Shown here one piece after another: positions 44,752 through 58,431 of a DNA stretch of 64,000 nt; positions within the stretch are counted from its first letter, which is position 1; the number at the start of each line of letters is the position of its first letter. Both the position numbers and the translations under genes were made by a program. The notes under the pieces are model-generated. The model saw nothing but the letters and a program-made list of their open reading frames with translations. It had not been told where the DNA came from and searched no databases. The stretch is from Craterostigma plantagineum. Lineage: Eukaryota > Streptophyta > Magnoliopsida > Lamiales > Linderniaceae. The stretch lies in contig JAPQWV010001575.1 in assembly GCA_027422505.1 (NCBI GenBank), forward strand, positions 17,432-81,431, given 5' to 3'.

Positions 44752-46608
44752 CTAAGGTACAACATTTTCTCCTTTTGCTTCTTGACCATCATCAGCTCTC
44801 TCAGCATCATGCGTTGCAACTTTTGCCCTTTCTTCCTCTTTCGTCTTTCCCCATAACACAAAGTAAAGCCCTCCCACAAGTAGAAGTGCTCCCAACACAC
44901 TGCAATAATAATAGCACAACTATTAGTAAAAAATTAAATTAAATAATCATATAAAACAAATAATTGAAAAATAGTCACCACCTTCCCAAGCTTATTACTT
45001 CTCCTAACATAAAAGCCGATAGGATGATAGTGAAGGCAAATATTAGCGGCGTAGTCATGGCTAAGAAAACTGGACCTTTCTTCTCTACAACCCATGTTTG
45101 AAGGTAGAATGTAATGCCTGTCACAACTATTCCCTGTCCGAAAAACAATATACATATGTATTACAAGAAACATATCTCAAATATATATGATATATGGAAA
45201 AAAAAACACTTACGCAATAGGCTATGGATACTAAGGAGATGTTCCACTTAAGGTGCCAATCTATTGGGTCTCTCGTAAAGGCAAAAGCAATTAAAAAGGA
45301 CTGAACTGTGCTTAGAAAGCATTGGAGGGTCGTCAGCAGCAACTTTGATGGATAATGCTTCAACACTCGGCCCTAATATTATATTATTAATTTTCATGAA
45401 TACATGCTATATTCTTATTTATTTTAGGATGATGCGTGCTTGTGTGTATATTGTTTATTACCTGTAACACCAGCCAAAAAGCCCACGCAATGTTTGCGAG
45501 GAGTACGAGGAAGACACCTTTGATCCAAGTATGTGTGGAAGGGATATCTTTGCGCTGTAAATTATGGGTATTGATTATGTGGTGATTTAGTAATAATTTC
45601 AACAGTGGACCTCTGTAAAAAGCGATGGTCGCTACTCCTATGATGCACAGAAATACGCCTAGAAGCTTCATTATTCCGTGGCTTGCCTTTACATTCACCT
45701 TCTCCATCCTGCAATAATTAATTAAATCTAATTTCTACCGTAAAATTGTCACATGTTATATAATAAATATATATAGTCCATGTTCATTTATCAACAAAAC
45801 TAACATCTTATTACTTGTGTTGTTTATTTTAAACTAATATTCGGTTACAACATTTTCAATTAAATAATGAACAATCATCCATGTATAAAGAAAGAGATTA
45901 GATATTCTGGCAAATCAACGTAAAAGCTTCCTCTCAAAAGTCACGATGCTAGAATATTTACCTGTCCCCTTGAATTACATTATTTTCTACTGTAAAAGGG
46001 AGCTTTTATGACAAAAAAAAAAAAAAAAAAAGAAATCATACAAACTTAGTATTATTACCTGAAAATAACCGCAAGAAAGAAAGTTATAACTGGGAGAGTG
46101 TTGGTAGTTGCAGCTCCGAGAGGTGCAGAAGTGTACTTCAACCCCACACCCACAATATCTAAGCTCATGGTGATTCTGCGAAAAAATAAATGACATAATT
46201 TTCTATTTACTCCACTTTATACAAAATAGTATTTCTATACGATTAGATTAAACGGCTTTTATGTAAATACCCCAACAAAGATAGCATGAAGATTTTGATC
46301 AAGATGGAGAATGACAGCGGTGGAGCTTTTTTCCTGAAAATATATTGATACAAAATCGTTGATCCATGTACAAAAATTTATCAATAAATTACTAGGAAAA
46401 AAATATATATATTCTCAACGACGAGTACTTCTTACCGTTCTATGAATACGGCAAAGGGTAGTAAGAAAATAGTTGCAGCAGCTTGTCTGTAGAAGACAAA
46501 CACATAGGGGTTTGTTCCCAAATCGAAAGCAAGCTTCGTGAGCATGAAATATCCAGCTTAGATCGATTGTATAGTTAAAACAACTATAAAGGCCTCGCTA
46601 AGTGCCAT
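44752..46608 (-). CDS. WAT1-related (MtN21/EamA) transporter with an early in-frame stop
   Basis: Multi-pass drug/metabolite-superfamily transporter; WAT1 itself exports auxin from the vacuole, but substrates of most relatives are unknown. Seven minus-strand exons (46608-46436, 46333-46271, 46175-46059, 45708-45462, 45372-45214, 45133-44982, 44899-44752), all GT-AG with agreeing phases, encode 352 codons, normal for the family. Signatures: TNPYVFVFYRQAAATIFLLPFA, GLKYTSAPLGAATTNTLPVITF, a second EamA half with WVVEKKGPVFLAMTTPL and AFMLGEVISLGSVLGALLLVGG, then FVLWGKRKKEE. Codon 17 reads TAA (46558-46560) where relatives have a sense codon between IQSI and AGYF. An unseen upstream exon could bypass it; otherwise this allele is null. 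Confidence 0.85.
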
Positions 46609-49600
46609 CTATTATTTTTATGTAATGGAAGGTTTTTTACTAAGAAAAAACTCTGTGAATTTGTTATGTCTTTCCCTTTGTTGAGATGCTGTGATAGGAC
46701 ATCTGTGGAATGGAAAGAATTGCATGCGAATATGGGGGTATAAATAGACAAGCTCGGATGAAAGAAAATATTATATTTTTTTCTCTTAGAAAAAAAATCG
46801 TGAAAGCTACACACGACGCATGTGCGGGGATTATTTAATTAATTAATATTATCTGTCAGGTTAGTGAGAAGATTAAGGTTAATGATTTTATGGTGAGTGT
46901 TGTGGGGGACCTCAGATATAAACATTTTAGTCCGTTTAGTGGGGTTTTCGTAGGATCATGCATGAATTGTAAGACCACGATTTGAATCTTACACTCAATG
47001 TTGACGAGAATGTTAAAATTAGATTTTGCTTGATTATTGTTATAACGTTACATATATGTATATATATTATCTTTAGTGGCTAAATTTAATGCAAGTAGTT
47101 GTGGTGGTAGAAAAGTAATATATTATTCAAATAATCTTTAGTGCTTTAGATAATACTTTTCTCTCTATCTCTCCCTCTCTCTATCTACATATAAAGATAT
47201 AGATATATATATAATATATATATACACACACACTAGATGTTGCCGCGGCCAATGCGCGGCTATAAATGCCCATAATTTTTCTATTAAATTATTTTATTCA
47301 TAATCAAAGTCGTCAATTTACACAACAAAGTAATCATCAACGGATATAATTAAAAGTTAAAACATATGAAATAGAGAGTTCAAAAAAGAAGTGTTCAAAC
47401 CGAGAAAATTTCTAGATTTGTAAATACAATGTTATTCTCTACTTCAAACGATTGAATTTGTAGTTGATAGCAGAAATTCACGAGAAATTCGATTACTCTC
47501 AATCCCACTCATGGCGATAAGAATATAGAATAACTTAACTACGACCCAAACTTTTCTTTTTTAGAACTAATTTTATTACATGCATACATTTTTTACAAAA
47601 TAGGCATCCTATTATGTTATAAATTAATTTTATAAATGCACAAATTAAAGACAAAATTAAATATATGATCCACATAAATAAAAAGAAGCCAAACACGCTA
47701 ATGAAAGAAATTGCACAATTTGAAAAACTTCGAATAGAGTAATAAAATTATATTCATGATGAAGTTTTTTACAGTAATTCAAGAACTGAAACCCATCAAG
47801 TACTTAATGAGATAGATCAATTCTGAACAAAACGAGTTCAGAGTTAAAACCGATATACTATATAAATTAAATTAATTAATGATTGAATATATACTTAATT
47901 GACCAAATAGGGTCGAAAATCGGATTTGGTTGCCCAAATTTGAGATCGATTTGATAATGATGGAACCAGATGCGGAGTTTATGGCCCGAACGATGCGGAA
48001 CCGAAAAGTTGAATGATTAAAAACATAAACTTGCCAAGCGAAAATATTTGTACATCTATGTAATTCCATACTGCTGCATGCTAAAAATAACATCAAATAA
48101 ATTGTAATATTATTTATATAGTTTATATAGACCGTATATGTTACTCTATATGTAAAAAAAATTCGGTTATTCGGTGAGGCGAAAAAACTCGTTATGAAGA
48201 TTCTAAAAAACGAATATCAAACTAAAAAATTCATAAGGTATTCAGTATTAGTCAACTTTCGATGCAATTCAATTCAACTGAACTATGAATACCCCATTAA
48301 TTATACAATAAATTTAAATAAAAAATAAATAAGAAATATATTAGAATATAAGAAATTATGAAACTAAATTCGAAGAGAAATATGCTTACTTTTATAATAG
48401 TTTACAATAATGCCTATTTTGTAAATAGTTTAAAAAGGATGCCTATAAATGTAAATGACCCGAGATTTTTCTTGTTTTAATGTGTATAATTTTTTTGTTA
48501 GTCCGAATAATTACTTAATGCTACTTTTGTTTTTTAGTTGTGATAAGCAAAGGGCCTTAAATATACTATTTTCACTATTAGTTCTCTATATTTAATAATG
48601 AATTTGGTTGGCTAATACAAGGGACAATAATAGGCTTATAGGTCATCATTATATAGGCTATACGACGAACTACTATTCATTTCCCCATTCCCATTTATAA
48701 TATATACTAATATATTATTTGTCACATGGTTCGACCTTCGTCTTTATATATATCTTTTGCTATAATATATATCTTTCTGCAACATATTGCGAAGTTATTA
48801 TATTATTACAAGTCGGTATATGATCAACTATGGAGCATTTGGAACTCCAACATATTGATGGCTAGATGATTGACTGCGCCTTTTGACCAGTCTATTTTAG
48901 TATTATTTTTTTAAAGATAACATGTATTAATATTTTCTTATCCACGTAACTTCACTAGAAACCAATTTCGCAAAGTTTTCATCTTGTATAAAAAATTAGT
49001 CTCGATTTAGCTCAAAGTTTTTTTTGACAACCCTGGGTATCCCCACTCAACTAGCTATGGGCTTAAGCCACACATTTCGAGAATTAGACTAGATCTACAG
49101 AAGTTAGGCAAACACGTCCCAAATTTACTCAAAACGATAGTATGAAATAGCACCTCATGAGGACAATTCAAGAAATTGTGGGAAGGTCGATCCCACGAGG
49201 CCACAAAGAGAAATAATATGCATTTACTAGTTACTTTAATGGCTTTACGAAACACATGCTCGAACTAGTTATAAATAACGTTAAAAATTTAATACGTAAC
49301 GTTACTTATAAATTTTATGATATAATATTATAGGTTGAAGATGCTTCTTTTAATTAATTATATTCCACCGCACGATACTTTTTTTATGCCGAGAGACGGA
49401 GAGAGTAATGTATTATTTTACGTTAGCGTCATGCTTTTCCTCAAATATTTAATGAATTTTCGTGGCATGATTTGGCTAAAAAGCAAAGATTACAATGCTT
49501 GATTCTCCTCCTATCTTTATGGTTATTTCTTTCCACAAGCAAATAATATAATCTCTTATTGGCAGCTTTAACTCTATATTAAATTACTATCAATTCAAAG

Positions 49601-52019
49601 TAAAATGCTCTTCAGACAAGCAATGAAATCTTCGATTCGATGCGATATGATTTTACTACTTCAAACTAAATCAAACGTGGAAGGGATTGGAAAATGCAAA
49701 ACTGGTAAACTTGGACGAACCAAAATTATATTTGGCACTATTACATCGCTATAAACTGCATCGATTTTTATTTCTTTCTCTTTCTTTTTTTCGATCAGTG
49801 TAAAATAAATTTCAGGTTATGTTAGCTTAATGATACGTTCATTAAATTAATCATTATCGGTTATGATGCCTCAACACCGTATTTTAGTTAGTATTCTTCA
49901 TCATCAAATTAAGATTCGTCGGATTACTAATGTCCACATATTATTAAAACCTAACGAATAAATAGAACTATTGCCACAGACGCAAACATTACAAAATTTG
50001 ATTTAGCACTTATATTGGAAACACGTTGTATTATTTTCCGACCGGCCATTCTATTTCCACACGTGGCTGTATCAACACATTATGTACCGAATCATTATCA
50101 CATAAGTCCGAATTCCGATGAAGAAGTTGTGTTAAAAACCTAATAAGCGTGAGAGGGAAATAAAAAATCAATAAGAATCAAGGAATTCCTTCTTTCTCTT
50201 TTTTGCAGGTTTCGAAAAGTTTTAAGAGTGTGATTGAGGCCGTGTGAGACCGGATTATGACTACATATTAGTGCTATTATCATCTTATTTAATCATATGG
50301 GTTAAGTTATGTATTCTTTGTTTGAGCTTCAAATGCGTACGTGTGATTGACCTAAATACGTATGATTATTGATTGGTTTATGAGACGGACTAAGTGAGTA
50401 GACCGATTAGAACAAAACATTGAATATCATTACGTAAAATCGACCAGAGATGGAATTCGGTTTCGTATGTGTGGTTTTCGATAATTTAGGCGTCAAAAGC
50501 GTCTAAACTCGGGGAATTTCATAAAGATCGAATGCACGTATAGGAACAACTACAGTCATATAGACATATAATTGATTGGTTATCTATTTATGTAGGGTTG
50601 CTACTGCGGGACAAACGAGTAGCACGTATGTTAGAAAATTCTACCTTGACTATAATACATGTTGATTAGATAGATTATAGTGCATGAAGACGTAGGAGTA
50701 ATTTGTGCCGAGCATGTGTCTTAATCATGTCGTCGTCAACTGTTCTATCCTCATTTGTTTTATTTGTGTCTTTTATCTCTTTTATCAAATCATCAAAACT
50801 ATTAAAATTCCGTTAGTCTAAATTAGAATTAGGAATATTATCTTAGAATTAATCGAGCTGTCTTCGTGGATCGATACTTGGACTTCGTCCGTTTTACTAA
50901 TTGGATAAACAAGTACACTTGCTAGTATCTGAGCGTGTCAAGTTTTTGGTAAATTACAATTTAGAGCATACTCTACCATAATTTTAAAATAGACAAAAAA
51001 AATGTTGAGTATACTCTCTCATGCCCCAAAGTAGGGAATTCCTTCACGATTGTGACGATCCTATATTGCGTATTGAGGCTTCAAAGATAATGTTGAAAAA
51101 GATTTCGTAATTTATTCTAGAATCGATAACGCAGGTGGTCCATATAAGCTGTAACATCTTCATGAAATTAAAATTACACATGCGTGAATTTTATTATTTT
51201 GTGTACATCTTCGTAGAATATAGATTTATGTATATGCACATTCAATCCAAAGCCAGGAAAGCTACATAACAGCTTTTCGACGTAGCGAAAGAGATGTTCC
51301 CTACTTTACTTTCAATAATTTTCGACCTTTTATTTTCTTTTCATAATTAGCTCATGATTTATTTAAAGATATTATACGAACCTTTATTTATATGATATAG
51401 ACGACTACGCTTACATCTCGCTAGGTAACGATTATAGCTAGAAAATTCTTGAGATAGTTCAGTATTTAATATATTATATGTATTCGTGTATGTATCCGTC
51501 ATTTTACCCTATTTTCGTTCTAATAATATATAATAAGCTCTAGACTTTCAGTTAATTAACTTTTATACATTCTGGTCAATATTGCAACAAGGGGTTTTGT
51601 CGTATCCTTGCATGCATGATCGAATTATACGTTGCACCGCCGTCAATGTACTTTAAAAATTCAACACGACTCTGAATTATTGGCAACGTGCTCATTTAAT
51701 TTTAAAAAAAGTAGATGAAATTGAATATCCAGCCAAAATGGTATAAAGCAAGTCACTATAAGGAAATGGCTAGGATATACGTTTGTTCGACAAAAGAGTC
51801 AAACTGGTCAAGGCAAGGCTACTCTCATCTCTTGTCAACTATGTATGTTCCTTTTTTCCACCTTTTCTCCTTTTCAATATTATAATTACGACCTGCATCG
51901 GTAATACAAAAATATTATTGAACTACTTTGCATGCATGGGATGGTTCGTCCAATGGAATTAAATTACGCAAAAGAAGTGGAATTTAAAGTTGTAAAGTTG
52001 CTCCACTGATTGCGAACGT
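46609..52019. other. Long AT-rich intergenic region
   Basis: No gene is supported on either strand over 5.4 kb. A CT/TA-rich simple repeat lies at about 47160-47232 and a possible LTR remnant at 50780-50945. The remainder is unrecognised AT-rich sequence. Confidence 0.5.
50780..50945 (+). mobile_element. Possible Gypsy LTR-end remnant
   Basis: TCGTGGATCGATACTTGGAC...ACTTGCTAGTATCTGAGCGTGTCAAGTTTTTGG resembles the 3' end of plant Athila/Tat-type 5' LTR regions just before the PBS. No PBS, partner LTR or TSD is seen. Recognition is from memory only. Confidence 0.3.
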
Positions 52020-52027
52020 ATAGAGTT

Positions 52028-52339
52028 TGAAGAAATCTATGGAATTGAAGAATGAAGCAGAAATTGAAAAGAACTTTGAAACTCTTTATTGATTATTCTC
52101 TGAGCGAAAAACTTAAACCTAATGTACAACGAATTGATCACTTATACTATCTCATAAATGGGCCAACTTAAAATTACATAAAAACCCTCTATTCTAATTA
52201 GAATAAGATGTTAGAATAAGATAAGACTTATTCTAGTTCGATCATGTCTTTATCTGGTAATTCCAATGTTGAATATATCTATTCTGCCGCTTAATTCCTG
52301 AAATCTAGCAGTGACCAGCAATGCAGATATTCAATCCCA
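52028..52339 (-). repeat. 3' LTR of the Copia element
   Basis: 312 bp; lacks about 22 bp (around ATTACATTGATGTTACGC), a 13-bp ATATTAGAATAAG duplicate and a few bases present in the other LTR. Confidence 0.9.
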
Positions 52340-52368
52340 ATACCCCCTATCACTTACACCATACTTGC

Positions 52369-55300
52369 TTAGGAGGTAATCGAACTGTCCTTGGATAAAG
52401 GTTTTGTCAACAAGTCTGCTGGCTGGTCTGTTGTCGAAACGTAGCTTGTCTTGATTGTTCCATCTTCTATTTTGTCCCGAATGAAATGGCAATCCACCTC
52501 TATGTGTTTGCTTCTCTCATGGAAAACTGGATTTGCAGCTAGTTGGATTGCAGATTTACTGTCTGACCAGACCTGCACAGGGCACAAGTTATTAATTCTA
52601 AGAACCTTTAATAAACCAAGCAGCCACACTACTTCAGATGTAACTAATGCCATTGATCTATATTCTGCTTCAGCTGAGCTTCTTGCCACAATTGTCTGTT
52701 TCTTCGACCTCCATGCTAAAGTAGATTCTCCAAGCTTCACCAAATAACCTGCCAAAGATTTCCTGGTATTGGGAAAAGCCGCCCAATCCGCATCACAAAA
52801 GACATTGAGCTTTAACTCACTGTTAGCTGACAGCATTAAACCGAGTCCAGGTTTATCCTTCAGATATCTTAATATTCTATATGCAGCATCAAGATGAATC
52901 TGCCTAGGCTTATGCATATATTGACTAAGAACTTGAACTGCGTATGTAATATCAGGTCTTGTGATGCATAGGTATAATAACTTTCCAATTAACCTCTGAA
53001 AACCAGAGACATTTTCCAGAACTGGATCATCTGGTCTGGTTTTCTCCCTAATCACCTTGCTATTCTGTTCCATAGGAGTATTGATTGGTTTGCAGCCCAA
53101 CATTCCTGTTTCACTTAAAAGGTCAATGATATATTTTCTTTGATTCAGAAAAATTCCTTCCTCTGATCTGGTTAGTACAATTCCAAGAAAGAATTTCATC
53201 TCTCCCAAATCTTTTATAAGAAACATATCATTAAGATAACTCTTGCACTTATCTATCATCATCAAGTCATTTCCTGTGATTAATATATCATCTACATACA
53301 CTAGCAAAATCATAAATTTATCACCATCGTGCTTAGTAAATAGAGAATAATCATGTTTGGATTGAATGAAACCAAATTTACTGATAACCTAAACAAACTT
53401 TTGATTCCATTGTCTTGAAGCTTGCTTCAAGCCATATATTGCCTTTTCCAATTTGCAGACTTGATGTTTCCTGTTTTCTGACATATGAAATCCTTGAGGA
53501 ATTATCATATATACTTCCTCATTCAAGTCTCCTTGCAAAAAAGTGTTAGTCACATCCATTTGAAATAAAGGCCAATTGAATATTGCAACTAAGGATAGAA
53601 CAGTTCTTATTGTGACATGCTTGACTACGGGTGAAAATGTTTCATTGTAGTCTATTCCTTCCTTTTGTAAATATCCCTTTGCAACTAACCTAGCCTTATA
53701 CCTTTCTATATCACCATTGGATTTATACTTTATATTATATACCCATTTGCACCCAATGACTGTTTTTCCTTTAGGTAGATCAACTAGCTTCCAAGTTTTG
53801 TTTGATTCCAAAGTTTTAATTTCAGTGTTCATAGCATCTATCCATCTTCTGTCCATTTTTGCTTCATCATATGATCTAGGTATATGGTCTTTTGAGATAG
53901 CAGCTATGAACACTCTATGTTCAGGATCTATTCTACCATATTGGATTCCCTTTGATAAAGGGTGCCTAGTAGAACATGCCATGTTTGCATCTGGTGCATA
54001 AGGTAAAACATAATCAAGATGCCAATAAGGTGGTTTAGGAACTCTACCTGACCTCCTTACCTCAATTGCAGGCTGCTGCTCAGTGACTATTTCTGGACCA
54101 GTTTGCTCTGTTTCTGTGTATTGCTGTGTATATTCCTCAGGCACCTCAGGTTGGGATTGTTCTTCATTATTATCATTAGTTGTTGGCTGGTAAGGTGTCA
54201 CAAAGTCATCAAAGAAAGTGCATATCTTGTGTTGTAAATTCCTGTCTCTCAAGATCAGTGGCATTAATTGTATATGGAAAAATATTTTCAAAGAATATGA
54301 CATCCCGTGACATGATGAAGTTTTCAGAGTCAAGATCTAACAATCTATATCCCTTTTGTGTGACTGAATAGCCCATGAAGATGCATGACCTTGACTTGTG
54401 TTGAAACTTATCCCTTTGTGTCAAAACCTTAGCAAAGCATAGACAACCAAACACCTTAAAATGGGAATAAGAAGGTTTCTTACCAAAAGGTACCTCAAAT
54501 GGTGTCTTCCCACCTAATATGGAGTAGGTGATCTATTTATGATGTACACAGCTGTTTTAACACATTCTCCCCAGAACCTAATTGGTACATTGGAATGGAA
54601 CTTCAAAGCTCTAGCAACATCAAGGATATGCCTATGGTTTCTTTCTACAACACCATTTTGTTGTGGTGTGTATGTGCAAGAGCTTTGATGAACAATTCCC
54701 TTTGATACTAAAAGGCTGTGACATTCATGTGAGAAGAATTCACTCCCATTATCACTTCTAAGAACCCTCACTCGTGTGCTAAACTGGTTCTCTACATACA
54801 GGAGAAAGTTTTTCAAAATCTCAACAGTTTCTGACTTTCCCTTCATCAGGAAAATCCAACTTGCTCTCGAGTAATCATCAACAATTGTCAGAAAATACCT
54901 TTCATTGTTATATGTCATTTCTCTATATGGACCCCATATATCAATATGAACAAGATCAAACATGCATTTCTCAGTTACTTCCCTAGTTGGAAACTTAGTT
55001 CTAGCATGTTTGGCTAATGGACACAGAGTACAATATTGAGCAGAATCATCAATCCTAAGCTGTAAATCATTCATATATTTGAATCTTCCAAAAGACATAT
55101 GGCCAAGTCTATAGTGCCATATTGATACATCATTATTCTTATTTAGTCTAAAAACAGCATCTTTACTAACATGATTAGAGAAATTACTAGCAATTACATT
55201 GTCTTTTACTGGCAGAATATCAGGGCTTGGTGTGAGTATATATAATCCATTCTCTTGCTTACCAATCCCCTTTATCTTGCCAGTCAAGATTTCCTGTATT

Positions 55301-56735
55301 ATGCAATGATCATGGAAAAAGCTTAGATGTAATTTTCCATCCCTAGCTAATTTAGAAACAGAAAGCAAGTTATGTTTGAAATCAGGTACATAGAGAACAT
55401 TTCTTAGTTTCAGATTTCTATCAATTGTGATAGTACCAGACATAGATACCTTGCTGCAGGAGTCATTAGGTAACTTCACATTACAAATATCATTGCTACC
55501 AACATCAACAACATCAAACAGTTTATTATTGCATGCAATATGGTGATTTGCACCTGTATCTATTATCCAAGTACTACCACGCTCATACCTTTTACCAGTA
55601 ATATTGTTAGAGATATCTGAAGCATTTGCAGTGGCAGATGTCCCAGCAGTTTTGGTATCATCATGTTGAGAACTCCTTTCAAGCAGTTTCAGGATCTGGG
55701 AGCATTGGTCATGAGTGAAGCCTTGCTGAGTATTCAGGTTCTCCTCCTTCATTCTGTCATTGCCAATCTCTGAGGTTGTGACATTGTTCACTCTGCTTCT
55801 GCCCCCTCCAAACCTGCCTTGAAATCCTCTTCTAGCTCCTACGCCTCTCCTTCCTCCTCGGATAAAATTTGGAGGGTATCCATGGATCTTGAAGCAATTT
55901 TCCCTAGAGTGTCCACTGATATTACACTTGTCACAGAACATCCCAGCTTTACCAGCTTGATTGTTACTGCTATTGAATCCCCGGGAAGGAAAATTGCTCA
56001 TCAGCGCTATAGATGAATCATTATTCACAGCCTGCAGATTAATTCCACGTTGAGCTTCTTCATTGATCACCATTGAGTAGACCTGGCTGTGTGATGGCAG
56101 AGGTGACATTAACAGAGTTTGTGATCTGATATTCTGGTAGCAATCATTTAGCCCAATCAGGAACTGCATTATTTTTTGCCATCCACAAAACTCTTTATAC
56201 TCTTTAGATACTTTCAGTAGCAGGTGATAGGAATCATTGAATCGTATTCGTCCCAAAGCGGCTTCAATCTGTTGTAGTACTCAGAAACAGTGGACGATCC
56301 CTGAGTGCTGGAATATATTTCTCTAAACAATCCATATAGTCTTGCCCCATTTATTTTGTCGAATCTCTGTTTTAAATCATTCCAGATGTCGAATGCATTC
56401 TCATGATCAACAATCCCAGAGATCAATTCTTCAGAGATAGAACGATGAATCCATGTCTTCACTAGTGTGTCACAGCGCTTCCATTGCGACAATAGAGGAG
56501 AATCTTTACCTGGACATTTACAAGAACCATCGATAAATCCTATCTTGTTCTTGGCTTCAAGTGCAATCATCATCCTCATACTCCAGATTTTATAATTTTC
56601 GGATCCTTTCAGAATGCCTGTTGTCAAATCTAGATTCGGAGTGTCTGACGGATGAATATACATCGGACTGTTGAAATCCAAGGGAGCTGTGTTTCTTCCA
56701 ATCGATGTGACCGATGGATTCTCTGTGTCTGCCAT
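52369..56735 (-). pseudogene. Copia Gag-Pol polyprotein, interrupted
   Basis: From MADTENPSVTS at 56735: Gag with WNDLKQRFDKINGARLYGLF, a zinc knuckle CDKCNISGHSRENCF (about 55900), protease WIIDTGANHH (about 55560), integrase zinc-binding HYRLGHMS...CTLCPLAKHA and core DIWGPYREM, RSDNGSEF, YTPQQNGVVERNHR (about 54650), RT with NKTWKLVDLPKGK, FQMDVTNTFLQGDLNEEVYM and LLVYVDDILITGND (53300), and RNase H with DADWAAFPNTRKSLAGY and SSAEAEYRSMA. Breaks: frameshifts near 56225, 54530 and 54220, and an in-frame TAG at 53389-53391. All domains are present, so decay is modest. Confidence 0.95.
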
Positions 56736-56765
56736 TGTTGAACTCTACAATCGGCGATTACTCTA

Positions 56766-56777
56766 GCTCTGATACCA
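56766..56777 (-). other. Copia primer binding site
   Basis: Minus strand TGGTATCAGAGC directly after the 5' LTR; complementary to the initiator Met-tRNA 3' end. Confidence 0.92.
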
Positions 56778-57129
56778 TGAAGAAATCTATGAAATTGAAG
56801 AACGAAGCAGAAATTGAAAAGAACTTTGAAACTCTTTATTGATTATTCTCTGAAAATTACATTGATGTTACGCGCGAAAAACTTAAACCTAATGTACAAC
56901 GAATTGAGCACTTATACTATCTCATAAATGGGCCAACTTAAAATTACATAAAAGCCCTCTATTCTAATTAGAATAAGATGTTAGAATAAGATATTAGAAT
57001 AAGATAAGACTTATCCTAGTTCCATCATGTCTTTATCTGGTAATTCCAATACAACCGTTGAATATATCTATTCTGCCGCTTAATTCCTGAAATCTAGCAG
57101 TGACCAGCAATGCAGATATTCAATCCTCA
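56778..57129 (-). repeat. 5' LTR of the Copia element
   Basis: 352 bp, starts TGAGGATTGAATATCTGC on the minus strand and ends CTTCA. Confidence 0.9.
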
Positions 57130-57137
57130 ATAGAGTT

Positions 57138-57539
57138 AAGTTAGTATGATTTAGTTATTGGCTCTAGAATTAGAAGTTTCAAATTTCTTTTCTCTTGTTT
57201 AATAATATAATAATGTAAGTTGTCGTGACTCTAACATATGAACATGAAGTGGTGTAATATTTGAATCTGTAAGATCATGACTAAAAATGACACTTTGATA
57301 TGGATAAATAACGCGCTTTCCTTTTTTCCAATTCGTAGAGGAAGAAGTGTGAGAAGATGGGGGATGATAGAAAAAAAGGACAATTGTCACGTTATATTGT
57401 GGGTAATGGAATTGCGATAACAACTTTGGTAATATTATAAGTATCTACAGTTATAAATATAGTGATCCAAATTTAAAAGGCATACGGAGTGACCATATCT
57501 GATCATCTGTTGATGGAATTAAGTAGGAATTGTGAGAAA
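57138..57539. other. Intergenic
   Basis: No feature recognised. Confidence 0.4.
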
Positions 57540-57548
57540 ATTTTCTAG

Positions 57549-58270
57549 AGGTTGGGATCTATATTCCACCTTTCTATTCCACTAAATATTCCACCAATTA
57601 ATAATTAATATTATATGATTTTTTTATCGTACTCAGCACAATTTCTCTCTCATACCACATGCCATGTAATCTCTTTGTTTTCATGAAACTGTGAACTTTT
57701 TAATTAGACAAGAAATCGAAAAATAATATCATGAATTAATGATGCAAGTTCGATACAAATTGGTGTAATTCTAAGAAACATCTACATGATAAAAATAAAA
57801 AGAAAGTAGAACCAAATATTTCAAAAAACAAAAAACAAACGACTATAAAGAGAACAAAGTTGTTGCGCGTCAACTAATTGTAATAAACCCTAACCCTGAA
57901 CCCTAATCCTAAATACTGAACACTGAACCCGGAGCCCTAAACCCGAAGCCTGAACTAAACCCTAAATCCTAAATCCTAAATCTTGAACCCTAAATCCTAA
58001 ATCTTGAACCCTAACCCTGAATCCTAAACCCTAAACCAAAACCCTGAACCTAAACTCTAAATCCTAAAGAGATATATATGACAAAAATGCAAAATATTTT
58101 ACGAGAAAAGAGAACATAAGGGTGTGTGCTATGAGAGAGAAAAATAATTTTACGTGACATGTGTGGTGGGAGAGAGATTCTCATGAGTATGATAAAGAAA
58201 TCATATAAATTAATTATTAATTGATGGAATATTTAGTGGAATAGAATGGTGGAATAGAGGATCCCAAGCG
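57549..58270. mobile_element. Fold-back / MULE-like MITE enclosing telomere-like repeats
   Basis: Inverted repeats of about 120-150 bp (57549-57670 and 58120-58270) share TATTCCACTAAATATTCCA, TCAATTAATAATTAAT and CTCTCTC-ACCACA segments. The flanks ATTTTCTAG (57540-57548) and ATTTTCTAC (58271-58279) form a 9-bp duplication with one mismatch. The interior contains CCCTAAA-type repeats. Confidence 0.7.
57885..58068 (-). repeat. Degenerate interstitial telomere-like repeats
   Basis: About 180 bp of CCCTAAA, CCCTAAC, CCCTGAA, TCCTAAA and TCTTGAA heptamers, the C-rich form of the plant telomere repeat TTTAGGG, with many substitutions. Confidence 0.85.
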
Positions 58271-58431
58271 ATTTTCTACCAACTTAACTGCTACTGGAAA
58301 TACGATTCCTACTTGTTTTGTTGAAATAAAAAATAATTGAAAATTTAAATCTATTCATACAAGGAAACTTAGTTATCTGATTTGCAGTTCTCAAATATAT
58401 TGACAAAGATCGCAAAAAAAAAAAAAAACAA

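Larger units (their letters stand above)
52028..57129 (-). mobile_element. Copia LTR retrotransposon, minus orientation
   Basis: LTRs at 52028-52339 and 56778-57129 are flanked by the identical octamer ATAGAGTT (52020-52027, 57130-57137). The PBS TGGTATCAGAGC (minus, 56766-56777) matches the initiator Met-tRNA site used by Copia elements, and a GATAGGGGGTAT purine tract precedes the 3' LTR. The coding order Gag-protease-integrase-RT-RNaseH is that of Copia. The polyprotein is broken, so it is defective. Confidence 0.95.

Noticed and set aside
57885..58068. A chromosome end or telomere fusion point
   Set aside because: Repeats are degenerate, short and enclosed by transposon inverted repeats.
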